Assembly (NCBI GenBank): GCA_903877125.1 | Contig: CAIRCM010000087.1 | Coordinates: 24,246 to 88,245 of the forward strand | From: an uncultured Acetobacteraceae bacterium | Lineage (GTDB): Bacteria > Pseudomonadota > Alphaproteobacteria > Acetobacterales > Acetobacteraceae | Reading direction: 5' to 3' | DNA length: 64,000 bases | Part shown: one piece after another, positions 53,789-63,293 of the stretch | How positions within the stretch are numbered: position 1 is the stretch's first letter | Layout of the letters: each line of letters opens with the position of its first letter | Notes under the pieces: model-generated | Seen by the model: the letters and a program-made list of their open reading frames with translations, nothing else | Told to the model about the DNA's origin: nothing | Databases searched by the model: none | Position numbers and translations under genes: made by a program

Positions 53789-55030
53789 ATGCTGCGGGAT
53801 CGTCGAATCTGGTTCATGGCGGGGTACGGGTTCGTCTCCGGCCTGCCGCTGCTGCTCTCGGGCTACATCTTCAAGCTGTGGCTGACCGAGGCCCATATAT
53901 CGCTGACCATCATCGGCCTGACCACCTATGTCGGGCTGGCTTATTCGCTGAAATTCGTCTGGGCGCCCCTGCTGGACAAAGCGCCGCCGGGGCCGCTGCG
54001 CCGATTGGGCCGGCGGCGCGGATGGCTGGCGATCATACAGCCGGCCTTGATCCTCGCGACGGTTGCGCTGGCGCTGTCGAACCCGGCCGCAAGGCCCGCC
54101 GTGTCGATTGCCGCGGCCGCGATGGTGGCATTCTGCTCCGCCAGCCAGGACATCGCGGTCGATGCCTGGCGTATCGAATTGTTTGCCCAACGCGATCAGG
54201 GCGGGGCGCTGGCCGCCTATGTCTGGGGCTACCGGGTCGCGCTGCTCGTGGTGACATACGGCGTGATCAGATTGGCCGGGGTTGTTGGCTGGGAGATTGG
54301 GCTGCTTGGCGTCGCGGTGCTGCTGATGCTGGGGCCGCTGGTGACGTTGCTCGCGCCCGAACCGGACACGGTTGCAAATGGCGATAGGCAGGATCTGGGC
54401 CTTATGGCGCGGTTGCGGGCGGCCGTGCTCGACCCGCTCCTGGAGTTCATGCTGCGGCCCGGCGCTGTGGTGATTCTTCTCTTTGTCGCTCTGTTCAAGT
54501 TGGGCGAGGCGTTCGCTGGCCTGATGACGGCTCCGTTTTATCGGGCATTGGGATTCGAATTGGCCACGATCGCCAACAACGCCTGGTTTTCCCTCGGGGG
54601 CACCCTGGCCGGCTATGCCGTGGGGGCTTGGTTGGTGGCCCGCATCGGCGTCGGGCGGGCCCTGATCGCGACAGGGTGGGCGCAGACGCTGGCGATGGGA
54701 ATGTATGTCGTATTGGCGCAATCTGCGGGGTTGTCTTCGGTGCTTTGGGGGACCGTGACAACGGAAGCCTTCGCGCAGGGTATGGCGGATGCCGCTTTCC
54801 TCACCTACCTCTCCGGCCTCTGCTCGCGACGCTTCACAGCCACGCAATACGCGCTGCTGTCCTCGGTGCCGGCGCTCGCCATCCACACCATCGGGCCGTG
54901 GTCGGGCGCGGTTGCCGCCGCGACCGGCTGGTTCTGGTTCTACGTGCTCAGCCTCGTGGCAGCGCTGCCCGCAATGGCACTGATGCTGTTGATGCTGCGG
55001 CGCTACCCGCCGACGGAAGCGGCCGCATAA
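53789..55030 (+). CDS. AmpG-like MFS permease
   Basis: 413 aa with about twelve hydrophobic segments. The N-terminal half (FVSGLPLLLSGYIFKLWLTE, GLAYSLKFVWAPLLDKAPP) and the SASQDIAVDAWRIE segment are the hallmark of the AmpG/PAT family, which imports anhydromuropeptides for cell-wall recycling or moves acetyl-CoA. The muropeptide role is probable. It begins directly after the GNAT stop. Confidence 0.88.
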   Translation: MLRDRRIWFMAGYGFVSGLPLLLSGYIFKLWLTEAHISLTIIGLTTYVGLAYSLKFVWAPLLDKAPPGPLRRLGRRRGWLAIIQPALILATVALALSNPAARPAVSIAAAAMVAFCSASQDIAVDAWRIELFAQRDQGGALAAYVWGYRVALLVVTYGVIRLAGVVGWEIGLLGVAVLLMLGPLVTLLAPEPDTVANGDRQDLGLMARLRAAVLDPLLEFMLRPGAVVILLFVALFKLGEAFAGLMTAPFYRALGFELATIANNAWFSLGGTLAGYAVGAWLVARIGVGRALIATGWAQTLAMGMYVVLAQSAGLSSVLWGTVTTEAFAQGMADAAFLTYLSGLCSRRFTATQYALLSSVPALAIHTIGPWSGAVAAATGWFWFYVLSLVAALPAMALMLLMLRRYPPTEAAA

Positions 55031-55073
55031 TATTGGCGGACACGCCCCATCTGGGGTTGGCAGTCAGCCCGTA

Positions 55074-55898
55074 TTACCCCGGTTCGATCGGCATACGCGC
55101 GATGCTCAGCCACGCGACAGGCGCACCCGCTTCCTCGGCCGCGCGGGCGCCGGGCAGGCTTGCGTTCCAGTCGGCGGCGATGAACCGCCGGCCACTGATT
55201 CCGGCGGCTTCGTCGGATACCAGCCACAACAGCGGCGGCACCATGATCTCAGGCTGCAGCATTTTGGCTCGGTCGCCGGCATCGTCGCCAACCAGGGCGG
55301 TATTGGTCACGCCGCCGGGCACGAGCACGTTGGCCGTGACGCCGGTGCCTTTCAGGTCGGCCGCCAGTACCGCCATCGACGATTCGGCAGCGGCCTTGCT
55401 GGACCCGTAAAGGAGGTAACCCTCCCGCACCATCGTGCCGAGGCTGGTCGTCACCGTGATGACCCGGCCCCGATTGGCTTTCAGCATGTGCGGAACGACG
55501 GCCCGCGACATCATGATCGGCGCGGTGGCGTTCACCGTCACGAACCGCGTCCACTGTTCCGGCGTAACCTCCCAGAACCGAAGCGGCTTGCTGCGCACAT
55601 CCGGCCGGACCGACGACTGCCCAATCCCGGCGTTGTTGACGAGGACGTCGATCTGCCCCGATAGCCCGAGTGCCGCGTTCACGATGGCATCGAAGGCGTC
55701 GGGCTGTGCAAGATCGGCGGTATGCGGAACAAACCGGCCCGCCAGCCCTTCGGCCGATTGCGCGGCCGCCGCCAGCGCTGTGGCGGCGCGATCCACCGCG
55801 AGGACGTCGATACCGCTTCGCGCCAGCCCAAGCGCCATCGCCCGTCCGATTCCGCTCGCGGCACCGGTGACGATGGCGGTCTTCTTTGCGTCGGCCAT
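55074..55898 (-). CDS. Short-chain dehydrogenase/reductase
   Basis: 274 aa. NAD(P) site TGAASGIG (about 11-18), NNAG near residue 89 and catalytic YGSSK (about 163-167), with Ser upstream in TVTTSLGT. The Asp in LAVDRA suggests NAD preference. A classical SDR of unknown substrate, last in a minus-strand group with the stress protein and kinase fusion. Convergent with the permease gene. Confidence 0.9.
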   Translation of the reverse strand: MADAKKTAIVTGAASGIGRAMALGLARSGIDVLAVDRAATALAAAAQSAEGLAGRFVPHTADLAQPDAFDAIVNAALGLSGQIDVLVNNAGIGQSSVRPDVRSKPLRFWEVTPEQWTRFVTVNATAPIMMSRAVVPHMLKANRGRVITVTTSLGTMVREGYLLYGSSKAAAESSMAVLAADLKGTGVTANVLVPGGVTNTALVGDDAGDRAKMLQPEIMVPPLLWLVSDEAAGISGRRFIAADWNASLPGARAAEEAGAPVAWLSIARMPIEPG

Positions 55899-55961
55899 GA
55901 TGAGTTCCTCCTGCGTTGATTTTCCAGAACTGTCCCAGAAAACCGATCGCAGCGGAACCTG

Positions 55962-56828
55962 TTAGCGCGTCATCATCACCGGCAGATTGGAATACTCCAG
56001 CACGTGCCGCGTCACGCCGCCAAGGATCAATTGTCGCAGGCGGGAATGCGAGTAGGCACCCATCGACAGCAGATCACAGCCAAATTCCGAAGCGGCGGCG
56101 AGCAGCCCCGCCCCGACCGAACTGCCGACCGGTTGAAATACCGTGATGCTGGCGTCGATCCCGTGCAGCGCCAGATAGGCAGCGAGGTCGGGGGCCGCCG
56201 GGCCGCGACGCTGGTATCCCTCGGCTGAAAGGATGCGGACAGCCTCGGCCTTGTGCATCCACGGCATCGCCGCGAGGGCGGACGCCGCCGACTCCGCCGT
56301 GCCATTCCATGCCAGACAGACCCGCGTTCCGATCGTTCGCGGTGCGACCTGCGGCGAGATCATCACCGGACGGCCGGAATCGAACAACACCGCGTGCAGC
56401 GCGTCGGAGGACGATACATCCTCCCCCGCATCCGGGTGTGGCACCACGGTGAGATCGGCGAGGCGCGCCTGTTGCGCGACGATATCTTCCTCCCGCCCGG
56501 TGACCGCCGCGAAGCTGGCCGTGGCATGGGGAAGACCGGCCTGCGGTTCCCCAACCGTGACCTCGTGTCTGGCCACGAAGCGTTCGAACATCGACCGGAC
56601 GGCATGGGCGCGTTCGCCGCTTTCCTTCTCCGTCGCCGACATCATCTCCTCGATCATCGCGCCGGAAAGCCCTTCGCCGGCGAGCGGTGCCACATCGCGG
56701 CTATCCACACGCACGTGCAACGCGGTCACATGGGCGTTGAACTTCCGCGCGATCATCAAGGATGTCGTTAACGCGGCCTCCCCCGCGGCAGTGCCGGTGA
56801 GGGGCAGCAGCAGCTTACGGATGGACAT
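55962..56828 (-). CDS. Tandem universal stress protein (UspA family)
   Basis: 288 aa from ATG 56828 (MSIRKLLLPLTGTAAGEAAL); an earlier in-frame ATG lacks a ribosome site. Two Usp domains: the first about 1-140, the second about 150-288 with VCLAWNGTAESA and a C-terminal GAYSHSRLRQLILGGVTRHV that carries the G-x2-G-x9-G/S-type nucleotide loop, degenerate in the first domain. Likely a stress-tolerance factor. It lies 53 bases after the kinase fusion on the same strand. Confidence 0.88.
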   Translation of the reverse strand: MSIRKLLLPLTGTAAGEAALTTSLMIARKFNAHVTALHVRVDSRDVAPLAGEGLSGAMIEEMMSATEKESGERAHAVRSMFERFVARHEVTVGEPQAGLPHATASFAAVTGREEDIVAQQARLADLTVVPHPDAGEDVSSSDALHAVLFDSGRPVMISPQVAPRTIGTRVCLAWNGTAESAASALAAMPWMHKAEAVRILSAEGYQRRGPAAPDLAAYLALHGIDASITVFQPVGSSVGAGLLAAASEFGCDLLSMGAYSHSRLRQLILGGVTRHVLEYSNLPVMMTR

Positions 56829-56881
56829 GATCGGCTCCTTTCCTTGATCGTCTTCCCAGAGCGCGGGTCTGGTTTGCACTT

Positions 56882-58366
56882 CTAGCACGGCTCCGATGGG
56901 CGCGGGAGCAAATTCCGCATCTGCGATGCTGCACTCTCAGCATCCGACGCGTCGATCGGAGTCCAGTCAAGTGGTCCGGGGTCGCTCGGCGCGGCGGACC
57001 GCAGCACGTCGACGGTGGCATCCGACGCATCATCCACCCGACCCGCCACGCGCCGCTCCAACTCGGCCATTGGTGCGCGCAACCAGAACCCCGTGAACGG
57101 CACACCCGCGGCCTGGCACGCAGCGCGCACCATCGCGCGATGGTCGAGGTTCAGGAACGTGGCGTCGGCGATGACGCATTGGCCGGCCTCGGCCGCGATC
57201 CCCATCGTTGTCGCCAACGTTTCGAATACCGACTGGCTGACCTCAGGCGTGTAGGCCGCTGGCGGCAGGCGTTGTTCGGGCAGCGCGCCGGACAGGCGCT
57301 TGCGGATTTCGTCGCTGCGGACAACCAACGCGCCGGGCGACGCACCGATTTCGGGCGCCAGCAATCGGGCGACCGTCGATTTTCCGGTGCCGGGTAAGCC
57401 GCCGATGCCGATTGCGAAAGGCGGCCGCGGGAGCAGATAGGCCCGGGCGGCTTTCAAATAGGATTGACCCGCATCGGCGTCGCCAATGCGGGCGGCGACA
57501 TGGGCACGCACCAGGGCGCGCAACGAGAGGAACGCCGGCAAGCCGCGTATCAGCGCCGCGTCGCCGGTTCGCGCGATATAGCGGTTCATCACGCGGTTCG
57601 CGGCAGAGCGACCGACCCTCTGTTCAAGGTCCATCAACAGGAACGCGAGATCGTACCCAACGTCGATGGTCGCCAACGCTTCATCGAACTCCAGCGCGTC
57701 GAAGAGCGTCGGCGTGCCGCGCCAAAGACAGATATTGCCCAGATGGAGATCGCCATGTGCCCGCCGCACGAATCCATCCCGAACACGCTGGTTCAGCCAG
57801 GGATCGAGGTCGGACAGGATGCGGTCCATATCCGCGCCCCAGGCGTCGATCGCATCAGACGGAAGCCCGGCATCCCTCGCGGCGGTAACGTTGCCCCGCG
57901 CCATCCAATGCATATCGGCGGATGCCGAAGGCAATGGCGCCAATTGCGCGTGGTAGGATGCCACGGCATCGGCGATGGCATCGAGCAAACGCCCATCCAG
58001 TCGTCCGTCCCGAGCCATGACGATCAGGAAATCGGATGACGGCACGCGGGCCATACGCAGCACCCAATCGACGATGGTGCCTTCGCCGCCCAGTGAAAGC
58101 GTGCCGTCGTCGCAGCGGATCACCGGCACGATATCGCGATAGAGGCCCGGCGCCGCCGGTGCGTTCAGTTCGAACTCCCGCCGAGTGAATGTCTCGCGGT
58201 CCCCCGACGTCGAAAAATCGAGGAACGACAGCCTTACCGCCTTCTTCAGCTTCCACACCGTGTCGGCGCCGAGAAAGACGAGCGAGATATGGGTCTCGAT
58301 CGGATCGGCACCGGCCAGTTCACGCAGGAATGCGGCGGTTTCGGCCTGTTCCGGCGGAATGGTCAC
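56882..58366 (-). CDS. APH-like kinase fused to a P-loop kinase/AAA domain
   Basis: 494 aa from GTG 58366, five bases after the pdxH stop. Residues 1-315 resemble an aminoglycoside-phosphotransferase fold, with the catalytic loop HGDLHLGN at 204-211 and DALEFDEALATIDVGYDLAF supplying the metal site. Residues 320-494 have a Walker A GGLPGTGKST (322-331) and the pattern of a zeta-toxin/gluconate-kinase-type P-loop. Both domains keep catalytic residues. Proteins of this fusion type are widespread but their substrate is not known to me. Confidence 0.85.
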   Translation of the reverse strand: MTIPPEQAETAAFLRELAGADPIETHISLVFLGADTVWKLKKAVRLSFLDFSTSGDRETFTRREFELNAPAAPGLYRDIVPVIRCDDGTLSLGGEGTIVDWVLRMARVPSSDFLIVMARDGRLDGRLLDAIADAVASYHAQLAPLPSASADMHWMARGNVTAARDAGLPSDAIDAWGADMDRILSDLDPWLNQRVRDGFVRRAHGDLHLGNICLWRGTPTLFDALEFDEALATIDVGYDLAFLLMDLEQRVGRSAANRVMNRYIARTGDAALIRGLPAFLSLRALVRAHVAARIGDADAGQSYLKAARAYLLPRPPFAIGIGGLPGTGKSTVARLLAPEIGASPGALVVRSDEIRKRLSGALPEQRLPPAAYTPEVSQSVFETLATTMGIAAEAGQCVIADATFLNLDHRAMVRAACQAAGVPFTGFWLRAPMAELERRVAGRVDDASDATVDVLRSAAPSDPGPLDWTPIDASDAESAASQMRNLLPRPSEPC

Positions 58367-58370
58367 GGCA

Positions 58371-58949
58371 TCACGGGAACAGCTTGCCGGTGGTCCACCC
58401 GCCATCCGGAGCCGCTTCGTAGATCGTGCGGTCATGCAGACGGAACGGCATGTTCTGCCAGAACTCGAAATAGGACGGCAGGACGCGATAGCCCGACCAG
58501 TGCGGGGGGCGCGGGATATCTTCGCCAGGATATTTGGCGTCGTACTCGGCCAGTCGTCGTTCCAGTTCTGCCCGGGATGCCAGCGGTCGAGATTGGTCCG
58601 AAGCCCAGGCGCCGAGCCGGGAAACCCGCGGGCGGGAGGCGTAGTAGGCATCGGCCTCCGCGTCGGTCACGTGTTCCACGATGCCCTCGATACGGATCTG
58701 GCGGCCGAGCGACTTCCAGAAGAACAGGAGGAAGACCTGGCCGTTGGCGGCGAGTTCGTCGGCCTTCCGGCTTTGCTTGTTGGTGTAGAACACGAATCCG
58801 CGGGGGTCGACGCCCTTCAGGAGGATGGTGCGGGCCGAGGGTTTGCCAAGCGCGGTCGTGGTCACCACGGTCATGGCGTTGGGGTCGGAAGGTTCGGATT
58901 TTTCGGCTTCCGCCATCCATTCTTGAAAGTGGGCAAACGGGTCGTTCAT
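58371..58949 (-). CDS. pdxH: Pyridoxamine 5'-phosphate oxidase
   Basis: 192 aa from ATG 58949. FMN and PLP pocket features: NAMTVVTTTALGKPSARTIL, GFVFYTNKQSRKADELAANG, and the C-terminal HWSGYRVLPSYFEFWQNMPF with RLHDR. It oxidises pyridoxine/pyridoxamine phosphate to PLP using FMN and oxygen. Divergent from fabI across about 155 bases; heads a minus-strand group. Confidence 0.95.
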   Translation of the reverse strand: MNDPFAHFQEWMAEAEKSEPSDPNAMTVVTTTALGKPSARTILLKGVDPRGFVFYTNKQSRKADELAANGQVFLLFFWKSLGRQIRIEGIVEHVTDAEADAYYASRPRVSRLGAWASDQSRPLASRAELERRLAEYDAKYPGEDIPRPPHWSGYRVLPSYFEFWQNMPFRLHDRTIYEAAPDGGWTTGKLFP

Positions 58950-59104
58950 GGCTTTAGCGTCCCTTTCGGAGGGGTCCAGTCTTGCCCCAACATGGCCCTG
59001 ACGGGCGCGAAGGTGAAGCGCCCTCTTGCCGGAACCGGGGGCGCTGTGCCACCACGGGGCGCGAAAAGGACGACGCAACCCCGCAACAACACAGAGGTAG
59101 GACC

Positions 59105-59950
59105 ATGCCCGACAGCGCCGCCGCGCCGCTCCCCATGAAGGGGACGCTGATGCAAGGCAAGCGGGGCCTCATCATGGGCGTCGCGAACGACCACTCCCTG
59201 GGATGGGGCATCGCAGCCGCTTGCGCCGCGCAGGGCGCCGAGTTGGCCTTCACCTATCAAGGTGAGGCGCTGGGGCGGCGGGTGAAGCCGCTCGCCACTT
59301 CGATCGGATCGGATCTCGTTTTCCCGTGCGACGTCTCCGACGACGCAAGCATCGATGCGGCATTCGAATCGCTCCGTGAGCGCTGGGACGGTCTCGATTT
59401 TCTGGTGCATGCCATAGGCTTCGCCGACAAGGCATACCTCCGGGGACGTTACCTCGACACGCCAAGGGCCGCGTTCCTCCAGGCGATGGACATCTCCTGC
59501 TATTCCTTCAGCGCGGTCTGTGCGCGCGCCGTCCCGATGATGCGGGCCGGAGGCAGTCTGCTGACCCTCACCTATCTCGGCGCCGAACGCGTCGTGCCGC
59601 ACTATAACGTCATGGGCGTGGCAAAAGCGGCGCTGGAAGCATCGGTGCGTTACCTCGCGGCCGATCTTGGCGACAGCGATATCCGGGTCAACGGAATCAG
59701 CGCCGGCCCGATCAAGACACTCGCGGCCAACGGCATCGGCGATTTCCGCTACATCTTGCGCTGGAATCAGTTGAATTCGCCGATGCGCCGCAATGTCACG
59801 ATCGAAGAGGTCGGGGGCGCGGGCGTGTATTTCCTGTCCGACCTCTCCCGTGGGGTGACAGGCGAGGTCCATCATGTCGATTGCGGCTACCACACCGTCG
59901 GCATGAAGCATCCCGACGCGCCGGACATCGCCACCGCGGGCCACGAATGA
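59105..59950 (+). CDS. fabI: Enoyl-ACP reductase (NADH)
   Basis: 281 aa from ATG 59105 with AGAGG upstream. The N-terminal [20 protein letters not shown] is the NADH site. The catalytic pair is Tyr and Lys in [15 protein letters not shown], with Y-x6-K spacing, as in FabI rather than ordinary SDRs. [11 protein letters not shown] is the substrate loop. It completes each fatty acid elongation cycle and is the triclosan target in many bacteria. The stop overlaps aroC (ATGA). Confidence 0.95.
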   Translation: MPDSAAAPLPMKGTLMQGKRGLIMGVANDHSLGWGIAAACAAQGAELAFTYQGEALGRRVKPLATSIGSDLVFPCDVSDDASIDAAFESLRERWDGLDFLVHAIGFADKAYLRGRYLDTPRAAFLQAMDISCYSFSAVCARAVPMMRAGGSLLTLTYLGAERVVPHYNVMGVAKAALEASVRYLAADLGDSDIRVNGISAGPIKTLAANGIGDFRYILRWNQLNSPMRRNVTIEEVGGAGVYFLSDLSRGVTGEVHHVDCGYHTVGMKHPDAPDIATAGHE

Positions 59951-61050
59951 GTCACAACAGTTTCGGACATCTGTTCCGCGTCACCACCTGGGGTGAGAGC
60001 CACGGGCCGGCAATCGGCTGTGTGGTCGACGGATGCCCCCCGCGCCTGCCGCTGACCGAGGCGGACATCCAGCCATGGCTGGACCGGCGTCGCCCCGGCC
60101 AATCCAAGTTCACCACCCAGCGCCAGGAGCCCGACCAGGTTCGGATTCTGTCCGGTGTGTTCGAAGGCCTGACCACCGGCACCCCGATTGCCTTGGGGAT
60201 CGAGAACGTCGATCAGCGGTCGCGCGATTACTCGGCGATCGCGGCACAGTACCGGCCCGGTCATGCCGACCTTACCTACGATCTGAAATACGGTATCCGC
60301 GACTATCGCGGCGGCGGACGCTCCTCCGCGCGCGAAACGGCGATGCGGGTCGCCGCGGGCGGCGTGGCGCGGCAGGTTCTGGGCGCGGGGGTAAGAATTC
60401 GCGGGGCGCTCGTGCAGATGGGCCCACACAAGATCGACCGGTCCCGCTGGGACTGGAACACCGTAGGCGACAACCCGTTCTTCTGCCCCGATCCCGTCGC
60501 CGCCGCCTTTTGGGAGGAGTACCTCGGCGGCGTGCGTAAATCCGGATCGTCGGTCGGCGCGGTGATCGAAGTGATCGCCGATGGCGTCCCGCCCGGGCTG
60601 GGGGCGCCAATCTATGGCAAGCTGGACGCCGATCTCGCGGGCGCACTGATGTCGATCAACGCGGTCAAGGGCGTGGAAATCGGGGACGGCTTCGCCGCGG
60701 CCTGTCTGTCGGGTGAGGAAAATGCCGACGAAATGCGGATGGACGACGGGTTGGTGACCTTCGGGTCCAACCATGCCGGAGGCATCTTGGGCGGAATTTC
60801 CACCGGTCAACCCGTGGTGGTGCGGTTCGCGGTGAAGCCGACCAGTTCGATTCTGACCCCTCGGCACTCGGTCGACCGGGCCGGGCAGGATGTGGATGTG
60901 AGCACCAAGGGCCGGCACGATCCCTGCGTGGGGATCAGAGCGGTCCCCGTGGGCGAGGCAATGGTGGCCTGCGTGCTGGCGGATCATCTGATGCGGCACC
61001 GTGCCCAAAACCCGGATGCGCCGACGACGGCCCGTTTGCCGCGGAACTGA
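59947..61050 (+). CDS. aroC: Chorismate synthase
   Basis: 367 aa, start overlapping the fabI stop. Family signatures: [17 protein letters not shown] near the N-terminus, [20 protein letters not shown] around residues 120-140 and the late [14 protein letters not shown]. It makes chorismate from EPSP with reduced FMN; the bifunctional flavin reductase extension is absent. Linkage to fabI is common in the lineage. Confidence 0.96.
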   Translation: MSHNSFGHLFRVTTWGESHGPAIGCVVDGCPPRLPLTEADIQPWLDRRRPGQSKFTTQRQEPDQVRILSGVFEGLTTGTPIALGIENVDQRSRDYSAIAAQYRPGHADLTYDLKYGIRDYRGGGRSSARETAMRVAAGGVARQVLGAGVRIRGALVQMGPHKIDRSRWDWNTVGDNPFFCPDPVAAAFWEEYLGGVRKSGSSVGAVIEVIADGVPPGLGAPIYGKLDADLAGALMSINAVKGVEIGDGFAAACLSGEENADEMRMDDGLVTFGSNHAGGILGGISTGQPVVVRFAVKPTSSILTPRHSVDRAGQDVDVSTKGRHDPCVGIRAVPVGEAMVACVLADHLMRHRAQNPDAPTTARLPRN

Positions 61051-61160
61051 TCCCGGCACGTACCTGAGACCAATCGGCGAAACCGTCGAGTCTGCTGCCC
61101 GTCATGACCCGGACCACGCCTCCCCGCTACCGTCGAATAACGGCGAGGCGAATTTTCTTC

Positions 61161-61191
61161 TTGACGTAAATTAACATTAACGTTATTTACG
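61161..61191 (+). promoter_or_regulatory. Candidate promoter with inverted repeat, leaderless start
   Basis: TTGACG (61161-61166), 17-base spacer and TATTTA (61184-61189) form a good -35/-10 pair. CGTAAAT (61165-61171) and ATTTACG (61185-61191) are inverted around an AT-rich centre, so a dimeric regulator could bind across the promoter. ATG 61197 follows the -10 box by only 7 bases, implying a leaderless message. The AT-rich patch stands out in GC-rich surroundings. Confidence 0.6.
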
Positions 61192-61196
61192 CCATC

Positions 61197-61949
61197 ATGA
61201 ACCAGACGGAGACGCCAACTGCCAGGCCGACCCAACCGAATCCCGAAGGGGTGCGGACCGGTTCCGCCATGCCGGAAAGCATCGCCGCTCTCCTCCAATT
61301 GGTCCGCATCCTCCTGACGCACGGCCGCCGCCTGGTCGAGACCGTCCACGCCAAGGGCGACACCCCCCAATTCGCCTCGATCGGCGTCACGTTCGGCACC
61401 CATAATCTGCCGGTCGTCCTCGCACGCATCCAGCGCGGCATTCTCCGCCTGCTCGCGCTTGAGGCCTATCTTTGCCAGCGCGCTCGAAGAGGCCGGGAAA
61501 TCCCCTTCGTCGAAGCCCGGATCCCCGCCGTCCCGGCGCCCAAGCCGCAACCGGTTGGCCCCAAAAAGACGCCGAGCAAACGCAGCCGCCCCTACGACCC
61601 GGACTCGGCCGATATCCCGACGATGGAAGAACTGGCGGCCGAAGTCCGTCGCACCCCTGTCGGTCGAACCATCGCCAGGGTCTGCCTCGACCTCGCCGTG
61701 GTTCCCTCGTTTTGCACCGGGGAGATGGGCAACGCCTTGCTGCAGGTTCTGGAATTCTACGGCGGCAGTCTCTCCAAACTCTTCGCGATCCGCCGCAAGC
61801 GGGAAATCGCCTTCCAACGCGAACGCGACAAACGCCCCGAAACCTGGGAGTGGAACTGGCGCGACCTCCGCAAAGACCGCATGCGTCAGGTGCTGGGCTA
61901 CCTCATAGGTGAGGAACCGCCCGACGATCCAATCGCCGCCCCAGGCTGA
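61197..61949 (+). CDS. Conserved-looking protein of unknown function
   Basis: 250 aa, not recognised. The N-terminal 25 residues are Pro/Thr-rich and disordered. A helical region (SIAALLQLVRILLTHGRRLV, VVLARIQRGILRLLALEAYL) spans about 28-100, a Pro/Lys-rich linker (about 105-135) follows, and a second helical domain (about 138-245) with TPVGRTIARVCLDLAVVPSF ends in RDLRKDRMRQVLGYLIG. No signal peptide or membrane span. It has its own palindromic promoter and codon use like its neighbours. Confidence 0.72.
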   Translation: MNQTETPTARPTQPNPEGVRTGSAMPESIAALLQLVRILLTHGRRLVETVHAKGDTPQFASIGVTFGTHNLPVVLARIQRGILRLLALEAYLCQRARRGREIPFVEARIPAVPAPKPQPVGPKKTPSKRSRPYDPDSADIPTMEELAAEVRRTPVGRTIARVCLDLAVVPSFCTGEMGNALLQVLEFYGGSLSKLFAIRRKREIAFQRERDKRPETWEWNWRDLRKDRMRQVLGYLIGEEPPDDPIAAPG

Positions 61950-61954
61950 ACCAA

Positions 61955-61975
61955 CCCTGTCCGCACGGACCAGGG
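61955..61975 (+). terminator. Weak hairpin after the unknown gene
   Basis: CCCTG-TCCG and CGGA-C-CAGGG can pair with one bulged base around a CA loop just after the stop at 61949; a second GGGCGC/GCGCCC hairpin follows. No T-run is present, so termination is uncertain. Confidence 0.25.
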
Positions 61976-62099
61976 GCGCCTCTGCGCGCCCATCCTTCGA
62001 CGCCCCCCTGATATGTATTGAAGCGCAGGGTCGATCGGTTGCCCCGCTGAACCATCCGACTGCTTGCCCAACGCCGCCATGGGCTTCAGGATACATCGC

Positions 62100-62351
62100 A
62101 TGAGTGAAACCGTTCTCGACGTCAAAGGCATGGCCTGCCCCCTGCCGGTGTTGCGCGCCAATCGCAGCCTGCGCGCCATGGCGGGTGGCGAACGCTTGCG
62201 CGTCCTCGCCACCGATCGGGCCGCCGTCGCCGATTTTCAAGCTTACTGCCGCGAAACCGGCCACGACCTGCTGGCATGGAGCGAGGAAGCCGGCGTATTC
62301 AGCTTCGTCATCCGCCGCCGCCCCGAAGACCGGGACCCGAAAGACCCATAA
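62100..62351 (+). CDS. TusA/SirA-like sulfur-carrier family protein
   Basis: 83 aa from ATG 62100. The CPxP motif is present (LDVKGMACPLPVLRANRSLR) with the expected helix after it, and the rest fits a small alpha/beta fold. TusA relays persulfide sulfur in tRNA thiolation; related YeeD/YedF proteins serve other sulfur routes. No partner genes of the tRNA pathway lie nearby, so the exact branch is open. One base separates its stop from the next TTG start. Confidence 0.87.
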   Translation: MSETVLDVKGMACPLPVLRANRSLRAMAGGERLRVLATDRAAVADFQAYCRETGHDLLAWSEEAGVFSFVIRRRPEDRDPKDP

Positions 62352-62352
62352 G

Positions 62353-63285
62353 TTGACAACCGCCCTGATCACCCACCCCGCGTGCCTCGATCACGACATG
62401 GGCCCGCACCATCCGGAATGCCCGGATCGGCTGCACGCCGTGCTCCATGCCCTGGAAGCCGAGGAATTCGCCCCACTGCTCCGCGAACTCGCCCCCGAAG
62501 CGACCGTTGAGCAGCTTACCCGCGTCCATCCCCTCAACTACGTCGAAGCCCTCCTCGCCATCCGTCCCCAGCTGGGCGAGCAGGTCGCGCTCGACGGCGA
62601 TACCTCCATGGGCGAAGGCAGTGCCGAGGCCGCCTTGCGCGCCGCCGGCGCCGGCATCAAGGCCGTCGATGCGGTGATGGAGGGCTGGGCACGCACCGTC
62701 TTCGCCGCCGTCCGCCCGCCCGGGCATCATGCCGAACCCCTCCGCCCCATGGGTTTCTGCCTCTTCAACAACGCCGCCATTGCTGCCATGCACGCTTGGG
62801 AGCACTGGCATCTGGATCGCGTCGCCGTGGTCGATTTCGACGTCCACCACGGCAACGGCACCCAGGCGATGTTCGAGTCGCACGCCGAACTCTTCTATGC
62901 CTCGTCGCATCAAAGCCCCTGCTACCCCGGAACCGGCCTGGTCTGGGAGCAAGGTGTGGCGAACAACATCGTCAACGCCCCGCTCAAACCAGGCGATGGC
63001 AGCGCGGCATTCCGCGCCGCTTGGGAGCGCACGATCCTGCCCGCACTGGAAAATTTCGCACCCCAACTGCTGATTATCTCCGCCGGCTTCGACGCCCACC
63101 GCGACGATCCGCTCGCGCAGCTGCGGGTGGAAACGGCCGACTACGCCTGGTTGACCGACCGCCTCGTCGATCTCGCCGACAAGCACTGCAAAGGCCGGGT
63201 GGTTTCCATGCTGGAAGGCGGCTACGACCTCAACGCGCTCGCCGCCTCCGCCAAGGTGCACGTGCGCAGCCTGATGCGAGCCTGA
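62353..63285 (+). CDS. Histone-deacetylase-family hydrolase
   Basis: 310 aa from TTG 62353 (the residue before THPACLDHDMGPHHPECPDR); no nearer ATG fits. Zn and active-site motifs: RPPGHHAEP (tandem His), DFDVHHGNGTQ (metal Asp-His) and SAGFDAHRDDPLA. Bacterial members deacetylate acetoin-type, polyamine or other acetyl amides. All metal ligands look present. Between a TusA-like gene and xseB, co-directional. Confidence 0.92.
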   Translation: MTTALITHPACLDHDMGPHHPECPDRLHAVLHALEAEEFAPLLRELAPEATVEQLTRVHPLNYVEALLAIRPQLGEQVALDGDTSMGEGSAEAALRAAGAGIKAVDAVMEGWARTVFAAVRPPGHHAEPLRPMGFCLFNNAAIAAMHAWEHWHLDRVAVVDFDVHHGNGTQAMFESHAELFYASSHQSPCYPGTGLVWEQGVANNIVNAPLKPGDGSAAFRAAWERTILPALENFAPQLLIISAGFDAHRDDPLAQLRVETADYAWLTDRLVDLADKHCKGRVVSMLEGGYDLNALAASAKVHVRSLMRA

Positions 63286-63293
63286 GGAATCCC

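Noticed and set aside
52979..54886. 635-aa minus-strand open frame
   Set aside because: It lies antisense to the amidase, GNAT and AmpG-like genes, all of which have clear motifs; its sequence is rich in Arg/Gln/His without domain features, as expected of a GC-rich shadow frame.
59887..61059. 390-aa minus-strand frame
   Set aside because: Exact antisense of chorismate synthase, whose signatures are unmistakable.
60984..62372. 462-aa minus-strand frame over the unknown gene and tusA-like gene
   Set aside because: It runs antisense to two better-supported genes, has low-complexity composition and no ribosome site.
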